From: Streptomyces sp. ATexAB-D23
GTDB taxonomy: Bacteria > Actinomycetota > Actinomycetes > Streptomycetales > Streptomycetaceae
Reading direction: 5' to 3'
Length of the DNA: 64,000 bases
NCBI RefSeq assembly: GCF_000373645.1
Contig: NZ_KB892004.1
Location: 147,967 to 211,966, forward strand
Below are positions 43,476 through 52,518 of this stretch, in pieces; within the stretch, counting starts at the first letter, position 1; each line of letters starts with the position of its first letter. The notes below the pieces were generated by a model. The model worked only from the letters and a program-made list of their open reading frames with translations, did no database searches and was not told the origin of the DNA. The position numbers and the translations under genes were made by a program.

Positions 43476-45377
43476 ATGACCACCACTCTCGACAGCCCCG
43501 ACGCCCCGGGGACCGGTGCCGACCCCCTCGCCCGCCCGCTCACCTCCGTGCTCCTCGGCGCCGACGCCCACCGCGAGCACGGCTTCTGGCGCAGGCTCAT
43601 CGCCACCGAACCGTTCCGCCTGCCCACCGGGCCGCGGACGGGCGGCACCCCGGAGGAGCGCCTCGCACGCGCGTACGCCCGGCTGCGCACCCTCAACGAC
43701 GCCCTGGACAGCGCGGCCCGCCCGGCCTGTGACCCCCGGGCCCTGGCCGCGCTGCACGAATGGCTCGCCCCGGTCGACCCGGCGCTCGCCACCATCGCCG
43801 GCATCCACTACAACCTCTTCCTCGGCAGCCTCATCGACCACGACACCGGCTGCCCCCGCGACCTGTCGGACTACCTGCTGCTGCGGCGCACCGGGACGTT
43901 CCTGTGCACGGAGGTCGACCACGGTAACGACGCCGCCGCCATCGAGACGACCGCCACCTACGACCCCGTGCGCGACGGGTTCGTCGTGCACACCCCGCAC
44001 TGCGGTGCCCAGAAGTTCATGCCCAACACCGGACCGGCCGGCGGCCCCAAGTCCGGGCTCGTCGCCGCACGCCTGATCGCCGACGGCACCGACCACGGCG
44101 TCTTCCTCCTGCTCGTGCCGCTCACGGACGCCGCCCGCCCACTGCCCGGCGTACGCGTCCGCAGACTCCCGGCACGGATGGGCAGCCCCGTCGACCACTG
44201 CCTGACCTCCTTCGACCAGGTTTTCGTACGCCGCGACGCCCTGCTCGCTGGCCCGCAGGGGCGGATCGACGACGACGGGGTGTTCCGCAGCGCCACCGAG
44301 GGCCGCAGACGCCGCTTCCTCGCCTCGATCGCCCGGGTCGTCACGGGCCGCATCTGCATGAGCGCCAGCGCCGTCGGCTCCGCCCGCGCCACGCTGGCCG
44401 TCGCCGTGCGCTACGGCGGCCACCGGTACGTCTCCGCGGGCCGCCGCTCGCCGCGGGTGCCGGTGATCGCCCACCGCAGCCACCACGGGCCGCTCGCCGA
44501 GGCCATGGCCACTGTCTTCGCCATGAGCCTGCTGCACCGCAGGGTCCTGGACCGCTGGGAGGCCGCCGCGGCGGGCCCCGCGGCCGGGCGCGAGGTGGCC
44601 GAGCGGCTGGTCGACATCGCCAAGGGGTGGATCACCTGGCGGGCCCGCGAGGTGATCGTCGAGAGCCGGGAACGCTGCGGCGCCCAGGGCCTGCTGGAGA
44701 ACAACGGGCTGACCGCGCTCGTCACCGGGGTGGAGGGCGCCATCACCGCCGAGGGCGACAACCTCGCCGTCCATGCCAGGGCCGCCGCCACCATGGTCTT
44801 CGCCGCCACGGCAGGCCCCGCGCACGAGCCGGCCGCCCATCCGCCGGCCGGCGACCTCACCGACCTGCGGTTCCTGGTCCGCCTCCTGGAGCGGGTGGAG
44901 GAGATCCGCTTCGCGCAGGCGGCGGCGCGCATGGCCCCGGTGGCGCACGGCGACCCGCTGGAGCGGTGGAACGCGGCGTCCGGGCCCGCACTGCGCGGGG
45001 TCGAGACGCACGCCGCCCGGCAGGCCGCCGAGGCGTACGCGGACGCGGTCGACGCCCTGCCCGCCGGGCCGGCCCGCGACCGGCTGGACGAACTCGCCCG
45101 GCTGTTCGCCCTGGGCCAGGTCGCGCGCAGCAGCGGGGTCCTGCTCGCGGCGGGCCACCTGGGCGCCGGCCAGGTCGAGGACCTCACCGAGTGCGTCGAG
45201 CGGCTGATCGGCGCGGTGGCGCCCCGGCTGCCGGAGCTCGCCGACTCCTTCGCGTTTCCCGACGAGGTGCTCGACGACTGGCCGATCACGGGGGCCCGTT
45301 ACGCCGACGCGTACGACGACCCGGACGCCCACTGGCACACCGCCGCCGCCCGGAAGGAAGCGGGGGAGAGCCGATGA
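43476..45377 (+). CDS. Acyl-CoA oxidase/dehydrogenase-like flavoprotein
   Basis: A 633-residue protein of the acyl-CoA oxidase size class, longer than ordinary dehydrogenases (about 380-400). Family features are FLCTEVDHGNDAAAIETTATYDP (the FAD/substrate beta domain), GAQKFMPNTGPAGGPKSGLVAARL, then MGSPVDHC, and RERCGAQGLLENNGLTALV followed by TAEGDNLAVHARAA. Glu426 there lies at the position of the catalytic base (Glu421 in rat oxidase). The C-terminal helical region is the oxidase-specific extension. It may introduce a double bond into an acyl-CoA or acyl-ACP. The start is ATG 43476, weak ribosome site. Its stop overlaps the small membrane protein start (ATGA). Confidence 0.82.
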   Translation: MTTTLDSPDAPGTGADPLARPLTSVLLGADAHREHGFWRRLIATEPFRLPTGPRTGGTPEERLARAYARLRTLNDALDSAARPACDPRALAALHEWLAPVDPALATIAGIHYNLFLGSLIDHDTGCPRDLSDYLLLRRTGTFLCTEVDHGNDAAAIETTATYDPVRDGFVVHTPHCGAQKFMPNTGPAGGPKSGLVAARLIADGTDHGVFLLLVPLTDAARPLPGVRVRRLPARMGSPVDHCLTSFDQVFVRRDALLAGPQGRIDDDGVFRSATEGRRRRFLASIARVVTGRICMSASAVGSARATLAVAVRYGGHRYVSAGRRSPRVPVIAHRSHHGPLAEAMATVFAMSLLHRRVLDRWEAAAAGPAAGREVAERLVDIAKGWITWRAREVIVESRERCGAQGLLENNGLTALVTGVEGAITAEGDNLAVHARAAATMVFAATAGPAHEPAAHPPAGDLTDLRFLVRLLERVEEIRFAQAAARMAPVAHGDPLERWNAASGPALRGVETHAARQAAEAYADAVDALPAGPARDRLDELARLFALGQVARSSGVLLAAGHLGAGQVEDLTECVERLIGAVAPRLPELADSFAFPDEVLDDWPITGARYADAYDDPDAHWHTAAARKEAGESR

Positions 45378-45529
45378 CGGGCACGCGGACGCGTCGCGCG
45401 GCGGACGCCGGACAGGCCCTCGTGGCGGGCGCCGTACTCCTCGCCTACTGGAGCACCGTCGCCCTGTTCGCGCGCTGGTGCGTCCCGCCGCGACCGGGCA
45501 GTGGCGAATCGGTTCGCCGCAAGGCGTAA
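45374..45529 (+). CDS. 51-residue single-pass membrane protein
   Basis: A short gene with start ATG 45374 overlapping the oxidase stop (ATGA) and a GGGGGAGAG ribosome site. The product is basic at the start (TRTRRAADAG), has one hydrophobic helix (QALVAGAVLLAYWSTVALFA, about residues 14-33) and ends with a basic tail (WCVPPRPGSGESVRRKA). It could anchor or guide the soluble enzymes of the cluster to the membrane. I recognise no family. The coupling and the plausible membrane topology support a real gene. Confidence 0.6.
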   Translation: MTGTRTRRAADAGQALVAGAVLLAYWSTVALFARWCVPPRPGSGESVRRKA

Positions 45530-45620
45530 CCGGAACGACGCTGCCGAGTTACTCCGGCGTCGGGCGGTGCGCGCCGCCGCCCGGACGCCCCCACCGGATG
45601 GGAATGAGGAAAGGAAGACC

Positions 45621-45881
45621 ATGAGCACGATTCACCCCCGGATCACCGACGTACTCAGCCGTACCTTCAAGGTGCCCGTGGCCGAGATCCTCCCGGAATC
45701 CACGATGGACAGCCTGGACATGGACTCTCTCGCGGTCGCCGAGTTCGCCGTCGTCCTCAGGGAGACCACCGGGGTCGAACTGGACTCCGCCACCCTGCAC
45801 CGGCAGACCACCCTCGCCGCTCTCACGGAGTTCCTCCGCGCGTCGGCCGACGGCGGGGCCCCGGTGAGCAACGCCCGATGA
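45621..45881 (+). CDS. Acyl carrier protein
   Basis: An 86-residue acidic carrier protein. The attachment site is Ser36 in LDMDSLAVAEFAVVL, the normal DSL signature, preceded by FKVPVAEILPESTMDSLD (helix I and loop) and followed by TGVELDSATLHRQTTLAALTEFL. The phosphopantetheine arm would be added by an Sfp-type transferase such as the one at 28412. ATG 45621 has AAGGAAG upstream. Its stop overlaps the start of the second ketosynthase (ATGA), so the two are translated together and probably act as partners. Confidence 0.92.
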   Translation: MSTIHPRITDVLSRTFKVPVAEILPESTMDSLDMDSLAVAEFAVVLRETTGVELDSATLHRQTTLAALTEFLRASADGGAPVSNAR

Positions 45882-47101
45882 AGACACCGGCCATCGCCGT
45901 CACGGGGCTGGGCATGATCACCCCGGTCGGCAACGACACCGAGTCCACCTGGGACGGCGTGTGCGCCGCCGTCAGTCCCGCCCGCACCGTCGCCGCCCTC
46001 GAAGGGTGCGAGATCGACTTCGCCTGCATGGTCGACGGCATCGACCTGGACGCGACGGTCGGCCGCCGTACGGCCTTCCGCATGGGCAGATACGTCAAGT
46101 TCGCGGTACTCGCCGCCCGCGAGGCGGTCGCCGACGCGGGTCTCGACCCGGCCGGCTGGGACGGCAGCCGGGTCGCCGTCGTCGTCGGCACCAGCAGCGG
46201 CGGCTCCGCCCACCTCACCGACCAGGCGCTGGTGCTGGAAAGGAGGGGGCCGGAGGCGACCTCGCCGGCCGGCGTCCTGCTGACCATCCCCAACATGCCG
46301 GCCGCCGAGATCGCCATCGAGATGCGGGCCACCGGCCCCAGCATGGCCCCTTGCACGGCGTGTTCGTCGGGCGTCACCGCGTTGTCGGTCGCCCGGGACC
46401 TGCTCGCCACCGGGCAGTGCGACGTGGCCATCGCGGGAGCCACCGAATCGACGGTCTTCCCGATCGCCATGACCGGATTCGCCAGGTCCGGGGCCGCCGC
46501 CCGCGCGGACGGCGACCTGTCCCGGCTCAGCCGCCCCTTCGCCGCCGACCGGGCCGGCCTCGTCATGGGAGAGGGCGCCGCCGTCATGGTGCTGGAGCGG
46601 GCGGACGACGCCGAGGCCAGGGGCGCCGAACCCCGCGCCCTGCTCGCCGGTGCCGGCGCCACCACGGACGCCCACCACCCCACCAGCCCGCACCCCGACG
46701 GCCGGATCGCCCAGGCAGCCGTCGAGGCCGCGCTGCGCGACGCGGGCTGGCGGGCCGAGGAAGTCGAGCACATCAACGCGCACGGCACCGCGACCCAGCG
46801 CAACGACGCCGCCGAAGCCGCCCTCATCAGCCGTGTGTACCCGCACCGGCCCCCCGTCACCGCGCCCAAGGGCGTACTGGGCCACTGCATGGGCGCGGCC
46901 GGGGCGATCGAGGCCGGGCTGACGATCCTCACACTCCAGCGCGGAGTCATCCCGCCCGTCGCGAACCTGGACGCCCCCGCGCCCGGGTTCGACATCGACT
47001 GCGTCACCAAGCAGCCGCTGGTGCGGCCCGTCGGCCGCGCCATCAGCCACTCCTTCGGCTTCGGCGGTCACAACGCGGTGGTGGCGCTCCGGCGCCCCTG
47101 A
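45878..47101 (+). CDS. Beta-ketoacyl-ACP synthase (FabF-like), second copy
   Basis: A 407-residue ketosynthase with intact residues Cys162 in CTACSSGVTAL, His302 in NAHGTATQRND and His336 in KGVLGHCMGAAG, and the C-terminal SHSFGFGGHN. Like its paralogue at 42181 it is catalytic, not a chain-length factor. Its N terminus is AIAVTGLGMITPVGNDTES. It is coupled to the acyl carrier protein gene by an ATGA overlap and is followed by a perfect 14-base-pair terminator, so it ends the cluster. Having two active ketosynthases around one ACP, with no ketoreductase, dehydratase or acyltransferase, is unusual. Confidence 0.92.
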   Translation: MKTPAIAVTGLGMITPVGNDTESTWDGVCAAVSPARTVAALEGCEIDFACMVDGIDLDATVGRRTAFRMGRYVKFAVLAAREAVADAGLDPAGWDGSRVAVVVGTSSGGSAHLTDQALVLERRGPEATSPAGVLLTIPNMPAAEIAIEMRATGPSMAPCTACSSGVTALSVARDLLATGQCDVAIAGATESTVFPIAMTGFARSGAAARADGDLSRLSRPFAADRAGLVMGEGAAVMVLERADDAEARGAEPRALLAGAGATTDAHHPTSPHPDGRIAQAAVEAALRDAGWRAEEVEHINAHGTATQRNDAAEAALISRVYPHRPPVTAPKGVLGHCMGAAGAIEAGLTILTLQRGVIPPVANLDAPAPGFDIDCVTKQPLVRPVGRAISHSFGFGGHNAVVALRRP

Positions 47102-47112
47102 CCGCCGGGCCG

Positions 47113-47144
47113 GCCGGTGGCGGACGGGGCCGTCCGCCACCGGC
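47113..47144 (+). terminator. Strong terminator of the ketosynthase operon
   Basis: GCCGGTGGCGGACG at 47113-47126 and CGTCCGCCACCGGC at 47131-47144 form a perfect 14-base stem with a GGGC tetraloop, twelve bases after the ketosynthase stop. It insulates the cluster from the cobalamin riboswitch that follows. Confidence 0.85.
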
Positions 47145-47199
47145 TGTTACCGCCGCTGAGCTGCGCGGACGCTCGTGGTAGCGTGCCGGAGCCAGTCGA

Positions 47200-47352
47200 A
47201 CTCCACGTATGGGGTCAGGGAATCCGGTGCGAATCCGGAACTGACGCGCAGCGGTGAGGGGGACGGGCGGGGCCACGGCCACTGGGAGACCCACCGTCTC
47301 CCGGGAAGGCGTCCCGTCCGAGCGAACCCGAGTCCGAAGACCTGCTGGCAAC
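47200..47352 (+). ncRNA. Cobalamin riboswitch
   Basis: The conserved core of the AdoCbl riboswitch is readable: GGGAATCCGGTGCGAATCC at 47218-47236, then CTGACGCGCAGCGGTGA, a central GCCACTGGGAGACC, and the closing B12-box-like GAGTCCGAAGACCTGC at about 47330-47345. It lies 73 bases before the GTG of the BtuF-like gene and has the usual spacing for controlling that leader. It should switch off the importer when adenosylcobalamin is plentiful. A GC-rich pairing near 47350-47397 (GGCGCCCGGACCGGGCGGCG) could be the expression platform. Ends are approximate. Confidence 0.9.
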
Positions 47353-47424
47353 CGGCGCCCGGACCGGGCGGCGGACACCGTACAGCGGGCCCCGCGCATG
47401 GGCCCAGAGACGCCGAGGTACCCC

Positions 47425-48468
47425 GTGCCCATAGCCGGCCCCGCCCGTTCCGCCGCCCTGTTCACCACCGCCCTCCTGCTGCTGACGGCCTGTGGCCAGA
47501 GCCAGAGCCCGCGCGAGGAGACCGGCGCCCAGGGGAAGGCCGGGGGCTATCCGGTCACACTCAAGAACTGCGGACACACCGTCACCGTGAAGACCGCGCC
47601 CCGGCGCGCCGTCTCCGTCGACCAGGGCTCGACCGAGATCCTGCTCTCGCTCGGCCTCGCCGACCGGATCGCGGCCACGGCCACCTGGACCGACCCGGTG
47701 ATGAAGGGCCTGGAGAAGGCCAACGCGTCGGTGACCAGGATCGCCGACAACCGCCCCTCGTCGGAGAAGGTCCTCGACCAGGAGCCCGACTTCGTCAGCG
47801 CGTCCTTCGAGTCGACCCTCGCCAAGGGCGGTGTCGCGCCCCGCGAGCAGTTCGAGAAGCTGGGCGTCCCCACCTACGTCTCGCCCGCCGACTGCACGGC
47901 CAAGGACAACACCAAGGACGGCGACGGCGTCCGCACCGGCGCCCTGACCATGGACAGCGTCTACGGCGAAGTACGCGACCTGGCCCGCGTGTTCGGCGTA
48001 CCGGAGCGCGGCGAGAAGCTCGTCGCGCAGCTGCGCACCCGGGTCCGCGAGGCGGCCGAGGGCATCGACGCCTCCGACGCCTCCGTCCTGTACTGGTTCG
48101 CCAACTCCGAAGCCCCCTACCTGGCGGGATGCTGCGGAGCCCCCGGCATCATCAGCCGGGAACTCGGCGTGAAGAACGCCTTCGACGACACCCACGACGA
48201 GTGGCCCCAGATCAACTGGGAGACCGTCGCCGACCGCAACCCGGACGTCCTGGTCATCGGCGACCTGACCCGCAAGTCGCAGACCGCGGAGAGCGCCGCC
48301 GGGAAGATCGCCTTCCTGGAGTCGAACCCGGTCACCAAGAAGATGGACGCCGTCCGCCACAAGCGCTACGTCCTGCTCAGCGGCCAGGCCATGAACCCGT
48401 CCATCCGCACGGTCGAGGGCGTGGAGCAGGTGGCCGCCGGGCTCCGCGAGTTCGGGTTCGCGGGGTGA
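47425..48468 (+). CDS. btuF: Cobalamin-binding lipoprotein of ABC importer (BtuF-like)
   Basis: A 347-residue lipoprotein. With the GTG start at 47425 (GAGGT site upstream) the signal peptide is short and ends in LLTAC with Cys23. An in-frame ATG at 47398 is possible but has no ribosome site. The mature protein shows PRRAVSVDQGSTEILLSLGLADRIAATATW, PDFVSASFESTL, then SVYGEVRDLARVFGV and NPDVLVIGDLTRKSQTA, the class III binding-protein fold. Because it sits directly behind a cobalamin riboswitch, corrinoid is the likely cargo; without that, an iron-siderophore protein would look alike. It overlaps the permease gene by GTGA. Confidence 0.88.
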   Translation: MPIAGPARSAALFTTALLLLTACGQSQSPREETGAQGKAGGYPVTLKNCGHTVTVKTAPRRAVSVDQGSTEILLSLGLADRIAATATWTDPVMKGLEKANASVTRIADNRPSSEKVLDQEPDFVSASFESTLAKGGVAPREQFEKLGVPTYVSPADCTAKDNTKDGDGVRTGALTMDSVYGEVRDLARVFGVPERGEKLVAQLRTRVREAAEGIDASDASVLYWFANSEAPYLAGCCGAPGIISRELGVKNAFDDTHDEWPQINWETVADRNPDVLVIGDLTRKSQTAESAAGKIAFLESNPVTKKMDAVRHKRYVLLSGQAMNPSIRTVEGVEQVAAGLREFGFAG

Positions 48469-49552
48469 CGGACACCGAGAGGACCGCGGCGCCGCGCGAA
48501 CACACGGCGCCGGCGGCCGGCACCCGCGGCCGCCCCCGCCTGCGGGGCCTGGGCGGCGGGCTCCTCTGGACCGGCGGCCTCCTGCTGCTCGCCCTGTCCG
48601 TCGCGGTGGCCGTCACCATCGGCCCGGCCCGGATCTCCGTGGTCGACGTCTGGTCCGCGGTCGCCTCCCACCTCGGCATCGGCGAGGCGCGGCTCAGCCC
48701 GATCCGCGACGGCATCATCTGGAACCTGCGCATGCCGCGCACCCTGCTCGCCGCCGTCTGCGGCGCGGGGCTCGCGGTCTGCGGCACCGTCATGCAGTCC
48801 CTGCTGCGCAACCCGCTGGCCGACCCGTTCGTCCTCGGCGTCTCCTCCGGGGCGTCCACCGGCGCGGTCCTGGTCGTCGTGCTCGGCGTCGGCGGGGGAG
48901 CGATCTCCCTGCCGGCCGGCGCGTTCATCGGGGCGCTCTGCTCCTTCGCCCTGGTCATGCTGCTCAGTCACACCCTCGGCGGCAGCACCGACCGGGTCGT
49001 CCTGTCCGGTGTCGCGGCCATGCAGCTCTTCTCCGCGCTCACCTCCTTCGTCGTCATGACGGCCGCCGACGCCGAGCAGACCCGCGGGGTGCTCTTCTGG
49101 CTCCTCGGCTCGCTCGGCGGCGTCGGCTGGACCGATGTGTGGCTCTGCTCGGCCGTCCTCGCCGTGGCGCTGCTGGTGTGCCTCGGCCACGCCCGGACGC
49201 TCGACGCGTTCGCCTTCGGCCAGGAGGCGGCCGCCGCCCTCGGTGTCCATGTCGGACGCACCCGGACCGTCCTGCTGTGCACGACCGCGCTGCTGACCGC
49301 CGCACTCGTCAGCTCGGCCGGCGCCATCGGCTTCGTCGGACTGGTGCTGCCGCACGCCGCCCGCGCCCTCGCCGGCTCGGGCCACCGCAGGCTGCTGCCG
49401 GTCACCGCGCTCGCCGGGGCCGTCTTCCTGGTCTGGGTCGACACGCTCGCCCGCACCGTCCTCGATCCGCAGGAGGTTCCGGTGGGCGTCGTCACCGCCC
49501 TGATCGGGGTCCCCGCCTTCGTCCTCGTCCTCTACCGCACCAGGCGGGCCAC

Positions 49553-49556
<4 letters not shown>
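48465..49556 (+). CDS. btuC: Cobalamin ABC importer permease (BtuC/FecCD type)
   Basis: A 363-residue inner-membrane protein with about ten transmembrane segments after a 35-residue cytosolic N terminus. FecCD-family motifs are IIWNLRMPRTLLAAVCGAGLAVCGTVMQSLLRNPLADPFVLGVSSGAS (given here in outline; residues about 83-130), then GAIGFVGLVLPHAAR near 295 and DPQEVPVGVVTALIGVPAF near the end, which contacts the ATPase. GTG 48465 overlaps the BtuF stop (GTGA) and its own stop overlaps the ATPase start (ATGA), so the three genes form one coupled operon under the riboswitch. Confidence 0.93.
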
Positions 49557-50341
<785 letters not shown>

Positions 50342-50369
50342 GCGGGACCGACCCGGAAGACATGCGAGA

Positions 50370-50395
50370 GGGCGGACCCGACTGGGGGTCCGCCC
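50370..50395 (+). terminator. Terminator of the btu operon
   Basis: GGGCGGACCC at 50370-50379 and GGGTCCGCCC at 50386-50395 make a perfect ten-base stem with a six-base loop, 28 bases after the ATPase stop. Confidence 0.8.
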
Positions 50396-50434
50396 CTCGC
50401 TCTTCGTGCGGTAGGGCCGGTACGGCGGCGGGGG

Positions 50435-51466
50435 TCAGCGGTGGCGTCCCCGGCCGAAGTCGCCGCCCGTGTCCTTTCCGCCCATGTCCTTTCCGCCCTT
50501 GGTGGTGCCGTCCGCGTAGTCGATCTGCTCCTTGCGCAGCTCGGCGGAGACCTCCTTCTGCTCCGTCACCTTCTTGGTTTCCATCCGCACGCGTTCGACC
50601 GGGACCGCCTCCTTGCGCATGGTGGCGCGCTCGGCGTGCAGCGTGACCTCCACGTCCTGCTCGGTGAGGTCCCCACGGCCCGCTCCCTTGTCGCCGGGCT
50701 GCAGGGGTTCACGGACCACCCGCACCTCCTCGTGCGAGACCGGCACCGTGCGCGTGACGTTCTCGGTGACGACGTACTTGTGCAGGCGGGCCCTGCCGCT
50801 CTCGTACTCCTCGGTGCCGATGTGCAGCTGTTCCTCGGAGCGGATCAGCTCGTCCTTGCCGCCCGGGTCGGCGGCGGACCGTTCGGCGCCCGCACCGGCT
50901 CCGACCAGCGGACGGCCCGTGCCGGCGGCGTCGGCGTCCCGGTGCTTTCCGGTACCGGTCATGCCGGCGGCCTCCGGGGTGGTGCCGGCCGTCCGCGTCC
51001 GGTCGTTGCCGGACCTGCCGGCCGCGCCCATGGCCCCGGCCCCGGCTCCCGCGGCCGCGCCCGTGCCCGCCGCGCCCATCGTGCCGGTGCCCGTGGTGGT
51101 CGGGGCGTCGGTACCGGAGCGGTTGCCGAGGTTGTCCTTGGTGTTCCGGGTCAGGCCGTAGTGCCGGTACAGCTCCTCCTCCTCGGAGACGGACAGATGC
51201 GCGTCCGCGTCCACCCGGGGAGCTTCCTTGACCTGGTCCTTCGGGTGGGATATGTGCAGGTCGGAGCCCACTCGACGGGCTCCGGCGAGAGGCACGAAAC
51301 TCTCCTTCATACCGAACAGGCCGGTCTTCACCGTGATCCAGTCCGGGCGGCCGGTGCTGTCGTCGACATACACCCGGCCCACGTTGCCGATCTTTTCGCC
51401 CTCGGTGTCGTACACCGTCAGGCCGTCGAGCTCTCCGGAATCCGTGAAACCGTCAGCGGCTCCCAT
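50435..51466 (-). CDS. PRC-barrel/DUF2382 stress-type protein
   Basis: A 343-residue acidic cytosolic protein. The N-terminal PRC barrel (about 12-90) has LDGLTVYDTEGEKIGNVGRVYVDD and DWITVKTGLFGMKESFVPL. A low-complexity linker rich in Gly, Ala, Thr and Asn spans about 115-200. The C-terminal DUF2382 domain (about 215-315) has EEQLHIGTEEYESGRARLHKYV, TRTVPVSHEEVRVVREP and EVTLHAERATMRKEAVPVERV, the repeating beta-strand pattern of YsnF-type proteins. Such proteins are linked to general stress responses but have no proven activity. ATG 51466 has GAGGAGGAA seven bases upstream. Transcribed opposite to the btu operon. Confidence 0.88.
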   Translation of the reverse strand: MGAADGFTDSGELDGLTVYDTEGEKIGNVGRVYVDDSTGRPDWITVKTGLFGMKESFVPLAGARRVGSDLHISHPKDQVKEAPRVDADAHLSVSEEEELYRHYGLTRNTKDNLGNRSGTDAPTTTGTGTMGAAGTGAAAGAGAGAMGAAGRSGNDRTRTAGTTPEAAGMTGTGKHRDADAAGTGRPLVGAGAGAERSAADPGGKDELIRSEEQLHIGTEEYESGRARLHKYVVTENVTRTVPVSHEEVRVVREPLQPGDKGAGRGDLTEQDVEVTLHAERATMRKEAVPVERVRMETKKVTEQKEVSAELRKEQIDYADGTTKGGKDMGGKDTGGDFGRGRHR

Positions 51467-51735
51467 GTCCGATTCCTCCTCGCCCGGGCGCGTCCTGTGG
51501 GTGGGTCCAGCAGAGAAGGCGCGTCCGGATTCCATCGCGCCTCACCCGGATGGACGCTGCAACCGCCCGGCCACCGGGGGCGGCGTGCCGTATCCGCTGC
51601 GGACCGGCGCAGGCCCAGCACCACGCGGCTGCGGACCTCCTGCGCCAGTTACGCCAATCGGGTGAACGGGGCCGGCCGGGGAGCGGCCGGAACGGGGGAG
51701 CGGGGCGGCTCCCGCGGGCCCCTGCCCCGGCACAT

Positions 51736-52518
51736 ATGATCAGCGCGTCCCATGCCGACCCACGTCCTGCCGCGCCATCCCGGGGGTGCCCCATCCGTTC
51801 CGTACGCATCCGGCTCCCCGAGCAGCGCGGAGAACTGCTGGCCCGGCGCGAGAACGGGCTCGACCTGCGCCACCTCGTGTGGCGGCTGGGGCCGGGCTGG
51901 CGGGTGTGCAGCAGTGCGGTGCTGGGCGGCGGTATCGGCCCGCGCGAGTGGATCCTCAACGCCCAGGTGCCGGGCGGATACCCGCGCATGGACCCCGACC
52001 GCCACCTGGCCGAGATCGCCGCCGCCGCACAGCTCACCGGCCCCGGCGCGGGACTGATGACCGCAGCCGACGTCACCGCGCACACGGTCGCCGCCGACGA
52101 GGGCGTGAGCGCGACCGCCACCTGCGGCCTCGGCGTACGCGGCTGGGCCGCCGCACCCGTCGACGGCACCGGCGGACCGCCGCGCCCCGGGACCGTGAAC
52201 ATCGTCGTCACGCTCCCCGTGCCCCTGACCGACGCCGCCCTCGTCAACGCCGTCGCCACCGCCACGGAGGCCAAGGTGCAGGCGCTCCTGGACGCCGGGC
52301 TCGACTGCTCCGGCACCCCCACGGACGCCGTCTGTGTCGCCGCCCCCACCCCGGCGACCGGTGCGGGGGAACCGTTCGCCGGGCCGCGCTCCGTGTGGGG
52401 CGCGCGACTCGCCAGAGCCGTGCACGCTGCCGTGCTGGAGGGCGCGGCCAGGCAACCCTGGGACGCCGAAGCCGCCGCGCACCGGACCGGGGCGCGGCCG
52501 ATGAAGGGAACCCCATGA
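51736..52518 (+). CDS. cbiZ: Adenosylcobinamide amidohydrolase (CbiZ)
   Basis: A 260-residue enzyme that removes the aminopropanol side chain of adenosylcobinamide to give adenosylcobyric acid, allowing salvaged corrinoids to enter synthesis. CbiZ motifs are LVWRLGPGWRVCSSAVLGGGIGPREWILN (in outline), GYPRMDPDRHLAEIA, GAGLMTAADV and TVNIVVTLPVPLTDAALVNAVATATEAK. The start is uncertain: ATG 51736 has no good ribosome site, and the conserved part begins about 20 residues later. Its stop overlaps the dehydrogenase start (ATGA). It lies 1.4 kb from the corrinoid importer, so import and salvage are grouped. Confidence 0.85.
   Translation: MISASHADPRPAAPSRGCPIRSVRIRLPEQRGELLARRENGLDLRHLVWRLGPGWRVCSSAVLGGGIGPREWILNAQVPGGYPRMDPDRHLAEIAAAAQLTGPGAGLMTAADVTAHTVAADEGVSATATCGLGVRGWAAAPVDGTGGPPRPGTVNIVVTLPVPLTDAALVNAVATATEAKVQALLDAGLDCSGTPTDAVCVAAPTPATGAGEPFAGPRSVWGARLARAVHAAVLEGAARQPWDAEAAAHRTGARPMKGTP

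Noticed and set aside
41730..45338. Very long open frame (about 1200 codons) on the minus strand opposite the ketosynthase/oxidase genes
   Set aside because: It mirrors the third-position GC bias of the real plus-strand genes, has no recognisable domain, and is rich in Gly/Arg/Pro/Asp as expected of an antisense shadow.
42181..47101. Interpreting the two ketosynthases as a KS and chain-length factor of an aromatic type II polyketide cluster
   Set aside because: Both have the active-site cysteine and both histidines, are not adjacent, and no cyclase, aromatase or ketoreductase is present.
47205..47352. Possibility that the structured leader is a TPP or other riboswitch
   Set aside because: The GGGAA...GGTG...AATCC and GAGTCCGAAGACCTGC elements are those of the cobalamin class, and the following genes encode a matching importer.
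47398..47424. ATG 47398 as start of the BtuF-like gene
   Set aside because: No ribosome site and it would place nine Pro-rich residues before the signal peptide; GTG 47425 has GAGGT at good distance.
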